Origin: Siphonodentalium dalli
Lineage: Eukaryota; Mollusca; Scaphopoda; Gadilida; Siphonodentaliidae
Assembly (NCBI GenBank): GCA_032622095.1
Contig: CP136064.1
Coordinates: 173,240,310-173,304,309 of the forward strand
Length of the DNA stretch: 64,000 bases
Direction: 5' to 3'
Of the stretch, positions 12,691 through 25,600 are shown in pieces; position 1 is the stretch's first letter, and every line of letters begins with the position of its first letter. The notes beneath the pieces are model-generated. The model was not told where the DNA came from and ran no database searches. It saw only the letters and a list, made by a program, of their open reading frames with translations. A program made the position numbers and the translations under genes.

Positions 12691-14058
12691 TTGGCTTCCA
12701 CCCTGTATCCAGTTGATAAATTTTATGATAATGGGCCAGAATACCCACATATCATGGTTCATCTCAGTTCCGTCTCAAAGTTCTGCCAATTTCCTTTCAA
12801 TAATATGGCCAGAATCACAAAATAGGTTCTCTGCAAAATTCCATACTGCAACTTTAAAATGAATTTGTTATGCCCCATACAGAACTGGGACAACATAATA
12901 GAACGTAGTTGTCAGTTAATTAACTAACAGGTACAATAACCAAGTGAGTCACAATTTGCTACCTTTTTTCGGATAACGCAGAGAATAATGTTCGGCATAT
13001 GTTAACTTTTAACTTTTTACAAATTTGGTTGCCATTTTGGAAGCCATCTTGAGCAATATAGTCTATAAACACCGTAGTGTGACACATGTAAGATAGTCCA
13101 AAACAATAAACACCTTTGATACCAAAGATAGTTGCATTTTACTTGAACAAATGGTCGAGTCTGAAAAGTGAATTTTTGCCGATATTTATGTCAAGTTTGT
13201 GAGAGATAAATCCAAATTTCTGGTGATGTCAGTGGTGACAATAGTAAAAATGATCCATGGTGCACCAGACATGTTAGTATACAATGTATAGAATACAGAT
13301 TAGCCAATTGTATACATCAACCACAACTTGTAAGCGATTGCAGGACACCCTGGGGCAATATTTACCATTTTCCATATTTTGGCGGCCATTTTCGCCGCCA
13401 TTTTAAGCCAAGGTAAGATATTTGGTTCCAGAGAGTTGGAATATTCATAGGTAATGATATGCCTCACTTACATTACAATGTTCTTTTCATTTCTTGTTAA
13501 AATATGACTAGAATCCCAATTGTGATTTTTTGTAAAATTTTGTACCGCGTTCTGTAAAATAGAATTTTTGAGGGGTCGGAAGGGGCTAGGACCCTATTAA
13601 TTGCATATTTAATTGCTCCAATGATCAGTTAATATACAAAATACAAAATAAAGTCATATTACTCAACCAGTTCCAAACAGAATGAATTGATCTAGAAGAT
13701 ATTTGTGAAAAAATGTCATATTTTCAACTTCCGGCGGCCATTTTGGCGGCCATCTTGGATGGTGAGTTTCAATTTCGGCCCAAAAAAGTGTCATTGTGTC
13801 TTAGCTTTACGAAAATATAAACATTTGTATACATTTTACTAGATTTTCCCGCTATAATTTGCATAAAACTGACTTAGGGTCTTGTCTGAAAAACGGCGGC
13901 CATGATGGACGCCATCTTGTCTGGAGTCTACGCGGCCACTTTTTTTTCTTGTTAACATTGCTTAAAAGTTGAAGGACATTATAAGGAACAAAATGAGTGG
14001 GGTGAAGTTAAGTCCCAGGGGGGGTGCAAGGGTACCCCTATTAGCTCCCGGACTAATT

Positions 14059-15724
14059 ATTATGGTTCAGAAAATGAGTTATGTGAATGATACAGTTGTT
14101 TGTAAATTTATCAAAATTGTATTGGACTGAATGTTAATATATTTTAGCTAGCATTGAACTATTCAAATGCTCAAAATTTGCTATTGGTGATGTTTTTTTT
14201 GGATTTAATATCTGATAAACCAACCTTTGAGTGATAATCAGTTTATGATATCATTATGCAGGCATATCCAACGTTGAGATTAGATAGCTGATGTTAAAAA
14301 ATTGTAAATGTTTGCATTAACTGGAAGGAAATGGTTGAAATAATAAGAAAATCAGATTATAATATAATGCTACTTTTTATAATGCTACTTTAACTTACTT
14401 TTTGCATTATAATGCCTTTTGCTGTCATTTTCTTGTTAAATAGAAAATCATTGGACCAGCGATATGGTTTCATATAGGTTCCTATATCAATATGCTCCTA
14501 TAGGATTCCCTATATTACTGGTATTGGAACCCATTGGCTCCCTGCATTTACCATAGGTTCCGAGACGTGTGTGGAGCTTCCTGAAATTTTGCGAAAAACC
14601 TGTGCCAATGCATTCTCTTATATAGGAGAGTCGCCCATAGGGCGCCTCGCGTATATAAGAGAATGCATTGGCCTAACATTAACTACCTTGACCTTGTAAG
14701 CAAGTGCATTATCTTATATTTGCAAGGCTCCCTATGGAAGCATTATCTTCAATGCTGCACCAGCGCAGGTCCCGCGTGAAAGGGTTAATAAACGGATGCT
14801 GTACATCCAGAGTATTGAATTCAAAAGAAGTTATTGTCATCATTCAAATAGTCAGATTCGGTATAGTTGAGAATGTCAATGCACATATGGCGTCAAATTT
14901 TAAGTTATTGGTTCAATCTAAGAAGGATACGACAGAGACTTCAAGAGAGCTATAAAAAAGTTACCTACATGTAATACGGTACAGTACATACTGAGTTTGG
15001 TATCGAGTGCTACCGTATGTGACTTCATGTGATGTTTCAACACTTTGACAAAAATACTTTAGCACATTGAATTAGTACATCTGCGATTAGATCTATCTTC
15101 AATTAATAACAGTCAATTTGAGGACCATTGCATAATATGCAAATGAAGGCAGATATTGAATCTGATTTTGTAAATACCCAGACTTTAATATACAAACTAT
15201 CACATACATGCAGCTGTTAATTCTCACAACTTACAAGCAGTCAATCATAATTCAAAGGTTTTTTACAATGTGATTATAACATTACTCGGGAGTCACCAAT
15301 TCATGTCGGTACCTGTGACTTCTTTGTTAAAATAATTATCAAAGGCAGCGCACAGCTGACGTCAATGGAAATACATGTAGTTTGCCATTCGGTCTCTAGA
15401 TGTACAAAAACAGCTGCTTCGATAGAATGAATACATTTCTGCTGTGCAATAGATAATAAGCTTCATTTTAATACCAAGATTGCCTATGGACATTGCTTTT
15501 ACGCTGTAAGAACACAATTCTACAACTGTCCCGTAGCCTTAATTTTAGGGTAGGTCAGTTGCGGGGTTAATATATTTGGTTGGGGCAAACATTGAGCTTT
15601 CGTTAGATACCAAAACAAGCCCTCTATGTGTTATATTCTTCAAGATATCAGCCATCCCGTGCAATTACCAATTCTGTCTGGCATCCCATGATCCCATCCC
15701 GCAGTTTGTGATGTCCCTTCTTTT
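14059..15724. other. Gene-poor stretch upstream of MED4, with one repeat fragment
   Basis: No gene is supported here. At about 14572-14784 there is a fragment of a palindromic repeat family with GCCAATGCATTCTCTTATATA blocks. It ends AAAGGG next to TTAA at 14785-14788, like the piggyBac-like MITE at 53560-53814. The short frame 14704-14955 lies partly in this repeat and has no recognisable product. I looked here for the missing first exon of MED4 and did not find it. Confidence 0.5.
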
Positions 15725-15840
15725 TCTTTTTTAGTTTTTGTTTCTCTATATCCCCAAATTGGCAGATGACTCAATGCAAGATCTGGGGACCTCATTTTGC
15801 AATGGGCAGCACCATATTTTGAGACCTGATCGCTATTCAT
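15725..15840. mobile_element. Fragment of a hAT-MITE family
   Basis: It matches the segment at about 19046-19150: TTTCTATATCCCCAAATTGG, then AGATGAC, then a run like that of the CCCTCTGGGGACCTCATT family (32412-32852, 42294-42444). No intact ends are seen. Confidence 0.55.
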
Positions 15841-15844
15841 TGAA

Positions 15845-16503
15845 TGTTTATAACATGTCTTCTTCTCACCTGTTTATAACATGTCTTCTTCTCACCTGTT
15901 TATAACATGTCTTCTTCTCACCTGTTTATATCATGTCTTCTTCTCACCTGTTTATAACATTTCTTCTTCTCACCTGTTTATAACATGTCTTCCCACCTGT
16001 TTATATCATGTCTTCTTCTCACCTGTTTATAACATCTCTTCTTCTCACCTGTTTATATCATGTCTTCTTCTCACATGTTTATAACATGTCTTCTTCTCAC
16101 CTGTTTATAACAGTTCTTCTTCTCACCTGTTTAGATCATGTCTTCTTCTCACCTGTTTATAACATCTCTTCTTCTCACCTGTTTATATCATGTATTCTTC
16201 TCACCTGTTTAGAACATGTCTTCTTCTCATCTGTTTATAACATGTCTTCTTCTCATCTGTTTATAACATGTCTTCTTCTCATCTGTTTATAACATATGTC
16301 TTCTCTCCTGTTTATATCAAGTCTTCTTCTCACCTGTTTATAACATAAAGCTTCTCACCTGTTTATAACATGAAGCTTCTCACCTGTTTATAACATGAAG
16401 CTTCTCACCTGTTTATAACATGTCTTATTCTCACCTGTTTTTAACATGTCTTCTTCTCACCTGTTTATAACATGTCTTCTACTCACCTGTTTATAACAGA
16501 TCT
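15845..16503 (+). repeat. 26-bp minisatellite next to a MED4 splice acceptor
   Basis: About 25 head-to-tail copies of TGTTTATAACATGTCTTCTTCTCACC with scattered substitutions and a few shortened units. Every unit carries a pyrimidine tract. The array ends about 30 bp before the AG acceptor of the first visible MED4 exon, so it abuts the polypyrimidine tract of that intron. There is no spacer diversity, so it is not a CRISPR array. Confidence 0.95.
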
Positions 16504-16534
16504 TCTCATTGGTATTCTTTTCTTCTGTTCACAG

Positions 16535-16656
16535 AGAAATATTTGAAATTATCAGCACACCTAAAAATCAGCTGCGTCCAGATGCTCCTGATCTCCCCAC
16601 TATAATGGATCTGCTAGTTGAGCGAGATAAAGCAATTAAAGCAACATTGAAAACAG
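16535..16656 (+). CDS. MED4: MED4, first visible exon (probably exon 2)
   Basis: The acceptor is TTCTGTTCACAG at 16523-16534 and the donor GTATGT begins at 16657. The exon enters with one leftover base (A, third codon position), then reads EIFEIISTPKNQL...LVERDKAIKATLKT, ending after the first base of a codon. This corresponds to the family region just after the N-terminal helix. Confidence 0.93.
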
Positions 16657-19600
16657 GTATGTATAAACTTTAAGCTGTATCATCGGTATCTACTTACTTT
16701 ACTTTCACTGTACATTATATCAGTATAAAAAGCAGGTAAATAAATTTGATATAACAGAATTATCTACAGAGATCGCTGTAACAAGAAATAAATTTTCACA
16801 TGTAATGGCAAAGGCGATGAAATCACAACTTCTGGACAGCCGATATACTGGTACTTGCTGGTGAACTCTATCAAAGATACAAGGAACAAATCCACACATA
16901 CAGTATCCATAGAACTAGTCCAAGTCTTCTCGTACTAAAACCGGCTAAGATATTGGGATGGAGGTGCCGGTCTTTAGTCCAAGACCGCTTGTATACCAAT
17001 CCTATGACACGACTTACGCCCACGATCTGTGGCGGGAATTTGTGGTGTATTTTACTCGATTTACCTAGCAAATCAATACATGATGCTATATACATCGGAA
17101 AGGCTTACATCTTATGGTCATAATGGTGTATAATAATCTAACTTTAATGTTAAATTACACATAGAATATTCCGGTTGATTGACACAAACATCGATTTGTT
17201 TCTCTGTTTGTTTACGTTTTAACCGAAAGCCGAAGTGGTCCGAATAAGTTCGGCATAATCCGCTGTTTGTTCTGGGAATTCTACTTTCCGTTTCTATATA
17301 TAGCGCGGGTTTTCCGAACAAAAATGGCGAAAACCGATCGCCCGAAAGTCCAGTTTTCTATGTGCTTTCAGAACAATTCCCGCACTAAAAATTAATGACA
17401 TAATGGAGGATCAGAACGGTAGTTTTGTTGACAATTTTCGCAAGCAACTTGTCAAAATTGGAGCAAATTAGAACTCTTGTGTCTGACTTGCCAAGTTGCG
17501 TGTGATGTGCATTTTGACATCTGTGTTGATAAAATAATCGGAGAACCGATTCACACAGTTTCGAAATATAGTTCTTCCGTTTTAGTGGGACTTTTCAAAC
17601 TTAAGGTTCATTTATTTAGTGTATTACATTTATATCTCCAATGTTTAATTAATCTATTTATTATTTTATTTATTGACACACATAATTACGATTACAATGG
17701 AGAATTCATCGTAATTTGCGTTGTTGTCCAAAATCTATGGAATATTTTCAACGGAAAATGCCGAACACAGTTCGCGAGGTCAACCGAGTTCGCATACTTT
17801 TAAAAAATTGTAAACATTGAGGTAAATGTCTCTTTTCGCATTAAATTACCGTTTTAAATTCACAACTGATGTGGGTTTCAGATAAAATAGCATGTCTTCT
17901 GCGGAAAATATCCGTTTATTGTCGCAATTGTGATATTTTATTTCATATAATTGTGGTTTTATTTGAGCGGGTCACTAACGCTTAAGTCGTGTCATAAGAA
18001 TGCATGGGCCTGGAACTCGGACTAAAGACCGGCACCTCCATCCCAATATCTTAGCCGGTTTTAGTACGAGAAGACTTGGACTACCATAGAACCAGAGTTT
18101 TTATATACTTGTACAAAACATCACTCATTCATCCAATATTTTAGCTAACATGCCACATTTGAACCTTTTGATAACTGAATATTTGTTAATGAGTAATTAC
18201 TTGATTGAAGTATTTTTGCTCATCCCTACTAAAGTGAGGAATACCGGTAGAACATACCATCATATTTTATATAGAAATAAGGCCAAAACAAAAAACTTCT
18301 CTGTTTCCGATAACATTGGGAAAATTTTCCAGACAGGCAGGCAGGGATTTATTTTTTTTTGTGCAATGTTTTTCAAAATTTTTAGTCAAAAGTACAATAT
18401 AATAGTGTAGTCATGGTGCCATGAAATATGGTAGATCCATGTGTATTGAAAATAAGCCAAGTATGAAGCATTGGATAAAAGCATGTTGTCCCTTGAATTC
18501 GTTCACTCTGCAGTAAGATCTCAGGGCGAAGTGAGCAAGAATAGGAAGACTTCTTCGCCCTCTTGGCTGGTCCCTGGCAAGAAAATCTGAGCCAGGCAGG
18601 CTATCGGAAAAAAAGGAGGTTTTTTTTGGCCTAATCGTAGGGTTTAGGTGGCGCAGAGATGTTTTTTTCAGCATTGGCATTAAATTTAAAAAATTGGCAA
18701 CCATTGCATTTTTCCCCAAAGCTACATCTTCAAACCAATGAATTCAGTGAAAAGATAGAGCACTTAACAAGCGCAAGCACTGTTTTTTTTTTTACTTTTT
18801 CAAATGGATGCCATTTGTGCAATTTGCAATTTCTTCCAAAAACACACTTCCTGGTTTTCAAAAAAATAACAATGAATTTATTTGAACTTATAAACAAATA
18901 AGTGTACTAGATAGCAATATTAGCTTTCAGTTTTCCTGTGTCAGATATTCTGCTCAGGGCTTATCTTCTCTGGAAAGTTTCTTTATTATAAAATTTCTAA
19001 AGAAACTTCTTCACATAGATAATAGATTATATTTCTTTTTTAGTTTAGTTTTTCTATATCCCCAAATTGGCAGATGACACATTGCATAATCCAGGTTCCC
19101 AATGGGTGCACATCACAATATTCACTATTTGAAAACTTATATCTGAGTCTATGACTTCCATAGCAGATGAGTCCATGCAGAATGTGGTCCCCAGAGGGTG
19201 AATTTGGTGATGCTATAGCTAGCCCACTGTGCAGGATAGCGTCACTAAATTCATCCTCTGAGGACCTCATTCTGCAAATGACAGGCACACTAAACTCAGG
19301 CTTGATCTGTGGTGTCATATCTTACTATAAACTAGCTTGGAGGAACTGATCTCTGCAAGGGTGAAAAAAATGGTCATTTCAGATCCATCTTAAAGACATA
19401 TTATGGACTTGTTCGGTTGCGTGAAACTGATAAGTTAGTACTCAGGTGCTGTGCCAACGGGGGATTTGGAACTCTACTAACATCGCCGAAAATCTCTAAG
19501 AAATTGACCATACCACTCCATAGAATACATCATCTGAACTACGTGCAGTTGTAATTATATACATCTCCATTCAGGATGCAACTATCGGCGAAAAACCAAC

Positions 19601-22600
19601 GCAGATGATTTTGCCATCGAGAGTCATTGCATTTAATTAATACATGTATATAAGAATGAGGTGTGGTGTTGTACATTTGGATTAATATTCCTAAATAAAA
19701 CTACTTTGAGCAAGATTATTCTCCATTTACATTTGATCACCCTACTGGAGTGTTTGACATCACTTTAAATCATGGCAAACATTTCTGCTCGCTCATCCTC
19801 TGGTTGTTTTATAGCTGCTGAGCAGGCAGAAATTCAGAAAACTGTTGACGAGCTGAAGCTAGAAGTTGATAAGAGGGATTATGACATCAGAAAACTGCAG
19901 AAGAATCTCAAGGAAGCTGAAGTTATTTTGGTATGTGTGTCATATTAACCATGTGCCAATGCATTCTCTTATAAATATATGCGAGTCTCCACCAGGGAGC
20001 CTTGCATATACATATATGAGAGAATACATTGGACTACAATATTAGCCTTGACCTCGCATTCTCTTCTATATACGAGGCTCCCTATGGCATATATAAGAGA
20101 ATGCACTGGCACAGGATCTTTAATGCTACACCAGCGCCGCTCCCATCATGACTGAGTTAATGATATATATTACATAGCCCATGTGTGTCACACTAAATCA
20201 TGTTTGGTGATTAGTCAACTGCCAATTGGGTCATATGTTTCATATCCCAATAAAACACACTGTAACACAAACCAATGTCACATCTTGCTGACCCAGGTGA
20301 CTAAAAGCAGTAGATATATCAACTGGGAGCATGTTTTTTAAAAGTGGGTAGCCTAACTAAACTAATCCATTGATATTTCACGGGTAGAATATTGGACTAA
20401 CTTATATTGATGCTATGATGCATAGTATAATATCCAAACTGCAGGCAGATTTCAGAAGAAAACAATTCAGCTGAGTTTATAGAAATAATTAATAGTGCTG
20501 GCACGTTTATTAATTTTCAGCCCAAATTACCCCCTGCACGCACCTTATTAGGGTCTGCACGTTTACTATTTTCCAATATTTAATTTGGAGGTTATATTTA
20601 AAGTTCTTAATACTGTTCCAAGTTGCCCATTTTTATGCTGGATTGTTGTGAAGAAACCCATGTACGTCTTAATTTTAAGACCTGTTTTAGTTGAATTTAA
20701 GTCATCTCAGTCTAGAATAGATATTAAATTGTTGATTAACGTGAGACTAATTTCCACCCTGCACTATTAGTTGGGTCTGCACTTTTATTAAATTGTGGCA
20801 GGATTTCCTCCCTTCACATTTATTTGGGTCTGCACTTTTATTAGGAGCCCAAAAGTATCCCCTTCAATAAAAGTTTACATTCATTTCTTAATTATTATAC
20901 ATTCATCGACCTTTATGTCAATATATAAATTGAATCCCACTCCCAGAAGCCCAAACAGTGTTATATCATTCTCAGAGCTCTCATTGTTCTGGTTGTTCGG
21001 TATCCATGCGAGTTACATGTGTATGTTAATGGACAAGGTTTGTAAAGTTGTAGCTTCGGATGGTGATAGGCCGAGCGATGTGTTTCAATGTAGTTTGTGT
21101 TGTAGCCGAGCGATGTGTTTCAATGTAGTTTGTGTTGTATTAATCAACTGTTGGAGAAAATATAACAACACGAACAATGTGTCTCTCGTGAGATGCGAGA
21201 ATTATGTTCAGTTGGCTAGCGCTCATGAAAATAGTCCTCTGTGCATCTCAATCTAGGAGTAAAATTGTATGCTACCAAAGAGAGATAACTGCTGTCTATA
21301 CTCTATACACTTTATTGTATGAACTATTAAGATACAGAATATATATTGATTAATAGCATTGAAACAAACACCGATATTAAGAGATGTTTTCACATTTATC
21401 AGTAATTGGACTGAAGCACAAATTTGGTTGCAATGAAGCACAATCAATTAAATAGTTGTGGTTCACTGCCTTCAGTGCAATATCAGTTTTGTGATACCCA
21501 GTAGAGGCACCCCTGTCTTGGACTCCGGTAGTGGCGAATCAAGTTCAAGTTTAGTGCAGTAACCTTATTAAGTGGATATCGTCCATAATTGTTAAATTTG
21601 TCTTGGTGAAATAAAGCATAATTAATTTGTGCTAATCTGTGCAATTGAATTGCACTTCAGTGCAATTATTAATAAATGAAAATGTGATCTTCTGAAGCAC
21701 ATAGAATATTAACCTCTTCACTGCTATGACGTTCGTAACTATAAGTGCACATCTGATTCTTCACAAGGGAGATACAAATTACAATATGTCTTGTGACTCA
21801 AAGTCCGACGTCAATACCACATGGCCACTGAAGCATATACTGTCCTAAGTACATGTACATTGTACAATGTCGGAATACAGCGGCTATTTGAGCTTCCATT
21901 TTTGGGATCTCTTTTGTGGCCATGTGGTATTGACATCAGACTTTGAATCCCACCCAATCCCCAAAAAATTTGCACTGTCTCAAATTTACACTTTCTTCTA
22001 AAAATAGATGCCCAGACATGTTCAAAGAGCAACGCTCGGCATGTCTCAGAGATGTATATATAACATGCTACTGTGCCATATCTGCTATAATTAGATATTA
22101 TCTCTTGCTTTCTAGCTAACATTATTCATCTATTCCCCCCCAAAAGCTTTGGAATATTGGCTATAATGGAAATTTGAATCACTTGTGCATCAATGATACA
22201 TGTTGAATTAATCAGTGTGTATTGATATATTTAAAATCTTTTTGCAGTCAACTGCCATATACCAAGCTAGCCAGAAGCTGGAGAACATCGAGAAATGCAA
22301 GAATAAGTCTATATCATCTGAAGACCTCATTAAGTTTTCACATAAAATCAGTTCCAGCAATGCTGTTGCATCACCACCAACATGGGGTCCAGGTATGCAA
22401 CTCTGTCTGCAGTGTTAGCTCTGAGCTTTTCTCGACAATCTAGGTTGAAAATGCCCCGAGTCAAACTGCAATTTTAAACAATAATTTATAGTCGGGGAGC
22501 CAATAAGGTCCACCTGCACCCCCCCCCCCCCCCCCACATACTAACATGTCTGATGCACCATGGATCATTGTTTCTATTGTCACCACTGACATCACCAGAA

Positions 22601-25600
22601 ATATTGGATTTTTCTCTCACAAACTTGACATAAATATCGGCAAAAATTCACTTTTCAGGGTTGGACAATTGTTTTAAGTAAAATGCAACTATCATTGGTA
22701 TCAAAGGTATTTATTGTTTTGGTCTATCTTAAATGTGTCACACTACGGTGTTTATAGACCAAATTGCTCAAGATGGCTTCCAAAATGGCAACCAAATTTG
22801 TAAAAAGTATTTTTTTTACATATATCCCGAACATTATTCTCTGCGTTATCTGACAAGGTAGTAAATTGTGACTCACTTGGTTATTATACGTGTTAGTTAA
22901 TTAACTGACAACTAAGTTCTATTATGTTTGTCCTAGTTCCGTATGGGGCATGACAAATTCATTTTAAAGTTGCAGTATGGAATTTTGCGGAGAACCTCTT
23001 TTGTGATTCTTGCCATATTATTGAAAGGAAATGGGCAGAACTTTGAAACGGAACTGAGATGAACCATAATATGCGGCTATTCTGGTCCATTATGATAAAA
23101 AATATCAACTGGATACAGGGTGGATGCCAAGATGGCAGCCAGGGAGTTACTATATATAGGTGAGGTGAATAGGTATACAGGGAGTTATTGTATGGTCAAT
23201 GGTGAGATGAGTACATGTATGTATACATTGAGTGACTGTATGATCATAAATATAATGAATAGCTATACAGGGAGTGACTAAATGATCATGTGTCAGGTGT
23301 ATGGGTATACCCGGTGTTCCTGCTTGGTGACTCGTGTCGGTATGGTCATGTGTAGGTTATACGGGTATACACATGTGTTGCTATATGGTCATGGGCGACG
23401 GGTATGTGTATATAGCGAGCGGCTATATGTCCATGGATGATGTGCATATGCATACATGGAGTGAATATACTGACATGGCTGGGGAGTATTAGTATATCTT
23501 GAGTGGCTATTCTGCTATGGTGTGACAAATAGGGATACAGGGAGTGACATGGCCAAGGGTGAGGTGAATATATATATACTATGATTGGCCATGATCATGT
23601 ATGAATGTTTTGAATAGGTACACATGGGGTGACTATATGGCCATAGGTCAGATGAAGGAGTATACCAGGTGCTATGGGTGAGGGTATGTGTATGAAGCGA
23701 GTGGCTATATGACCATTGGTGAGGTGGATATGTATACCCAGGGTGACTCTATGGTCATTGGTATGGTGTTGATGTATATATTGAATGTCTATTTGACCAT
23801 GTGTGTGTGGAGAATAGGTATACATGGGATGACCGTATGGCCAATGGTGAGGTGAATGGGTATACAAGGAGTGACTCTATGGTTATGGGTCATGTTTAGG
23901 ATTATACCCGGTGTGCCTGCATTGTGACTCATGGCTGTATGGCCATCCGTGGTCATGGGTCAGGTGTACGTTTATACAGTTGGTCACTATATTGTTATGT
24001 ATGTGATGTTTATGTATATATGGAATTACTGTGTGGTAATTGTTGGCTATCGCTTTTTCACGTTTAAAGTTCCCCCATGTACACAAACACTATCAAGGTG
24101 GAGTACTCTTTGACATGACCTCTCTATTGATTAACATATCCTTGAGTTATTGTGAAAAGCGATAGCCACCCAAATTACACATGTACAACCCACCCATGAC
24201 CTCATATGTACATAAACACCACACAAATGACAATATAGTCACCCACTCTATACACGTACACCTGACCACACAGCCATATTTGGTTATACCGGTACATGCC
24301 ACAAATGACGATACAGCCATGAGTCACCATGCATGAACACCAGGTATACTCCTACACTTGACCATATAGTCACTCTATGTATACATATTCACCACATTCA
24401 TGATCATAGTCACTCATTGTATACCTATTCACCTCACCGTGGACCCTACAGCCACTACATGTATATATATTCGCCATACCCATGACCATAGAGTCAATCC
24501 AGATATACTATACACCTCACCGATGGTGAGCCATTCTAAATATACCAATACCCCGACACACGACCACTCATAAGTTTCATACTTGCATATACACCTCACA
24601 CATGACAATTCAGCAACTCACTGTATACTAATACACGCCATCCATGATCATTCATCTACACCCTATACACCACCGATGATAATACATCCACAACATATAT
24701 AAATATACGACCCACCAGTTACCAAAAGGGCACTCCCTATATAGCCACACGCTCGTCAATGACCATCCAGCTTATTCCAGGTATGCATATAACTTCAATC
24801 TTGACCGTACAGGCATACCATGTGCACCTATACACATTACCCATAACCATAAAATCACTCCCTATTTATATACGCACTCCATCCATGATCATACAGACAG
24901 CACAAATATACATATACACCCACATGTCACAATACAGCCACACACGGTACACATATACATCCCACCACGACCTTACAGTCACTCCAGATATACATAAACA
25001 ACACACGGATGACCACGTAGCTACTCTCGTTATATCTATACACCACAGCAATGCCCATACGGTCACATCGGTCACACACAACAATACACTGTACAGTCAC
25101 TACATGTATACCGATTCACCTCACACACGCCCATACAGCCACTCCTTATATTCCTATGCATCTCACCATGGACACCCCACTCATAACCATATAGTCACTC
25201 CTTGTATTCTTATTCACATCATTCATGACCATACAGTAACTCCCTGTATACCTATTCACATCACCTACAGTAATGCTCTTAAGTAATCAACTCTTTAACC
25301 ACAGCAGAATTATGGGTAACTTTTCAGGATTTAGTCGGAAATATGGCTGGTTGCCATTCATCGGAAAGCTCTCCCTGAGAGCTTTCCAATGATTGGCAAC
25401 AAGCCATATTTCCGACTAAATCCTGAAAAGTTACCCATAATTCTGCTGTGGTTAAAGAGTCGATACTTAGAGCATTACTGTATGATCATACAGTAACTCC
25501 CTGGCTGCCATCTTGGCATCCATCTTTTATCCAGTTGATCACTTTTTTTCATAATGGGCCAGAATAGCCACATATTATGGTTCATCTCAGTTCCGTTTCA

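Larger units (their letters stand above)
8902..14055. mobile_element. Giant palindromic transposon (5.15 kb) with minisatellite arms
   Basis: The ends are TAGTCCGGGAGC / GCTCCCGGACTA with the 3-bp duplication ATT (8899-8901 and 14056-14058). The outer 1.3-1.4 kb of each side (8902-10290 and about 12690-14055) are inverted copies of each other. They include GGAAGTTG-flanked ATGGCCGCC blocks and a TTAATTAACTGACAACTA block. The inner part is a ~45-bp minisatellite in opposite orientation on the two sides. The centre is a small hairpin (11963-11982 with 12036-12055). No transposase reading frame is convincing. A related element lies at 22489-26882. The superfamily is not assigned; the 3-bp duplication argues against hAT and mariner. 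Confidence 0.8.

Noticed and set aside
14888-14955. ATGGCGTCAAATTTT... considered as MED4 exon 1
   Set aside because: The 22-codon frame ends in a stop with no usable donor of the right phase, and lacks the RERLL-type motif.
15845-16503. Regular repeat that could suggest a CRISPR array
   Set aside because: Units are directly tandem with no unique spacers, in an animal intron; it is a minisatellite.
17403-17803. An ATGGAGGATCAG start and a 108-codon frame nearby that might have been MED4 exon 1
   Set aside because: They lie downstream of the first visible MED4 exon and inside the MULE-like element; the translation does not match the MED4 N-terminus.
24759-25286. 175-codon frame on the plus strand, the longest open frame in the window
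   Set aside because: It lies wholly in the ~45-bp minisatellite of the second giant palindrome. The translated HxHxxHxHTVTPxxP-like pattern is a by-product of the repeat; matching frames occur in the other arms (10556-11880, 12177-12563, 23346-24086).
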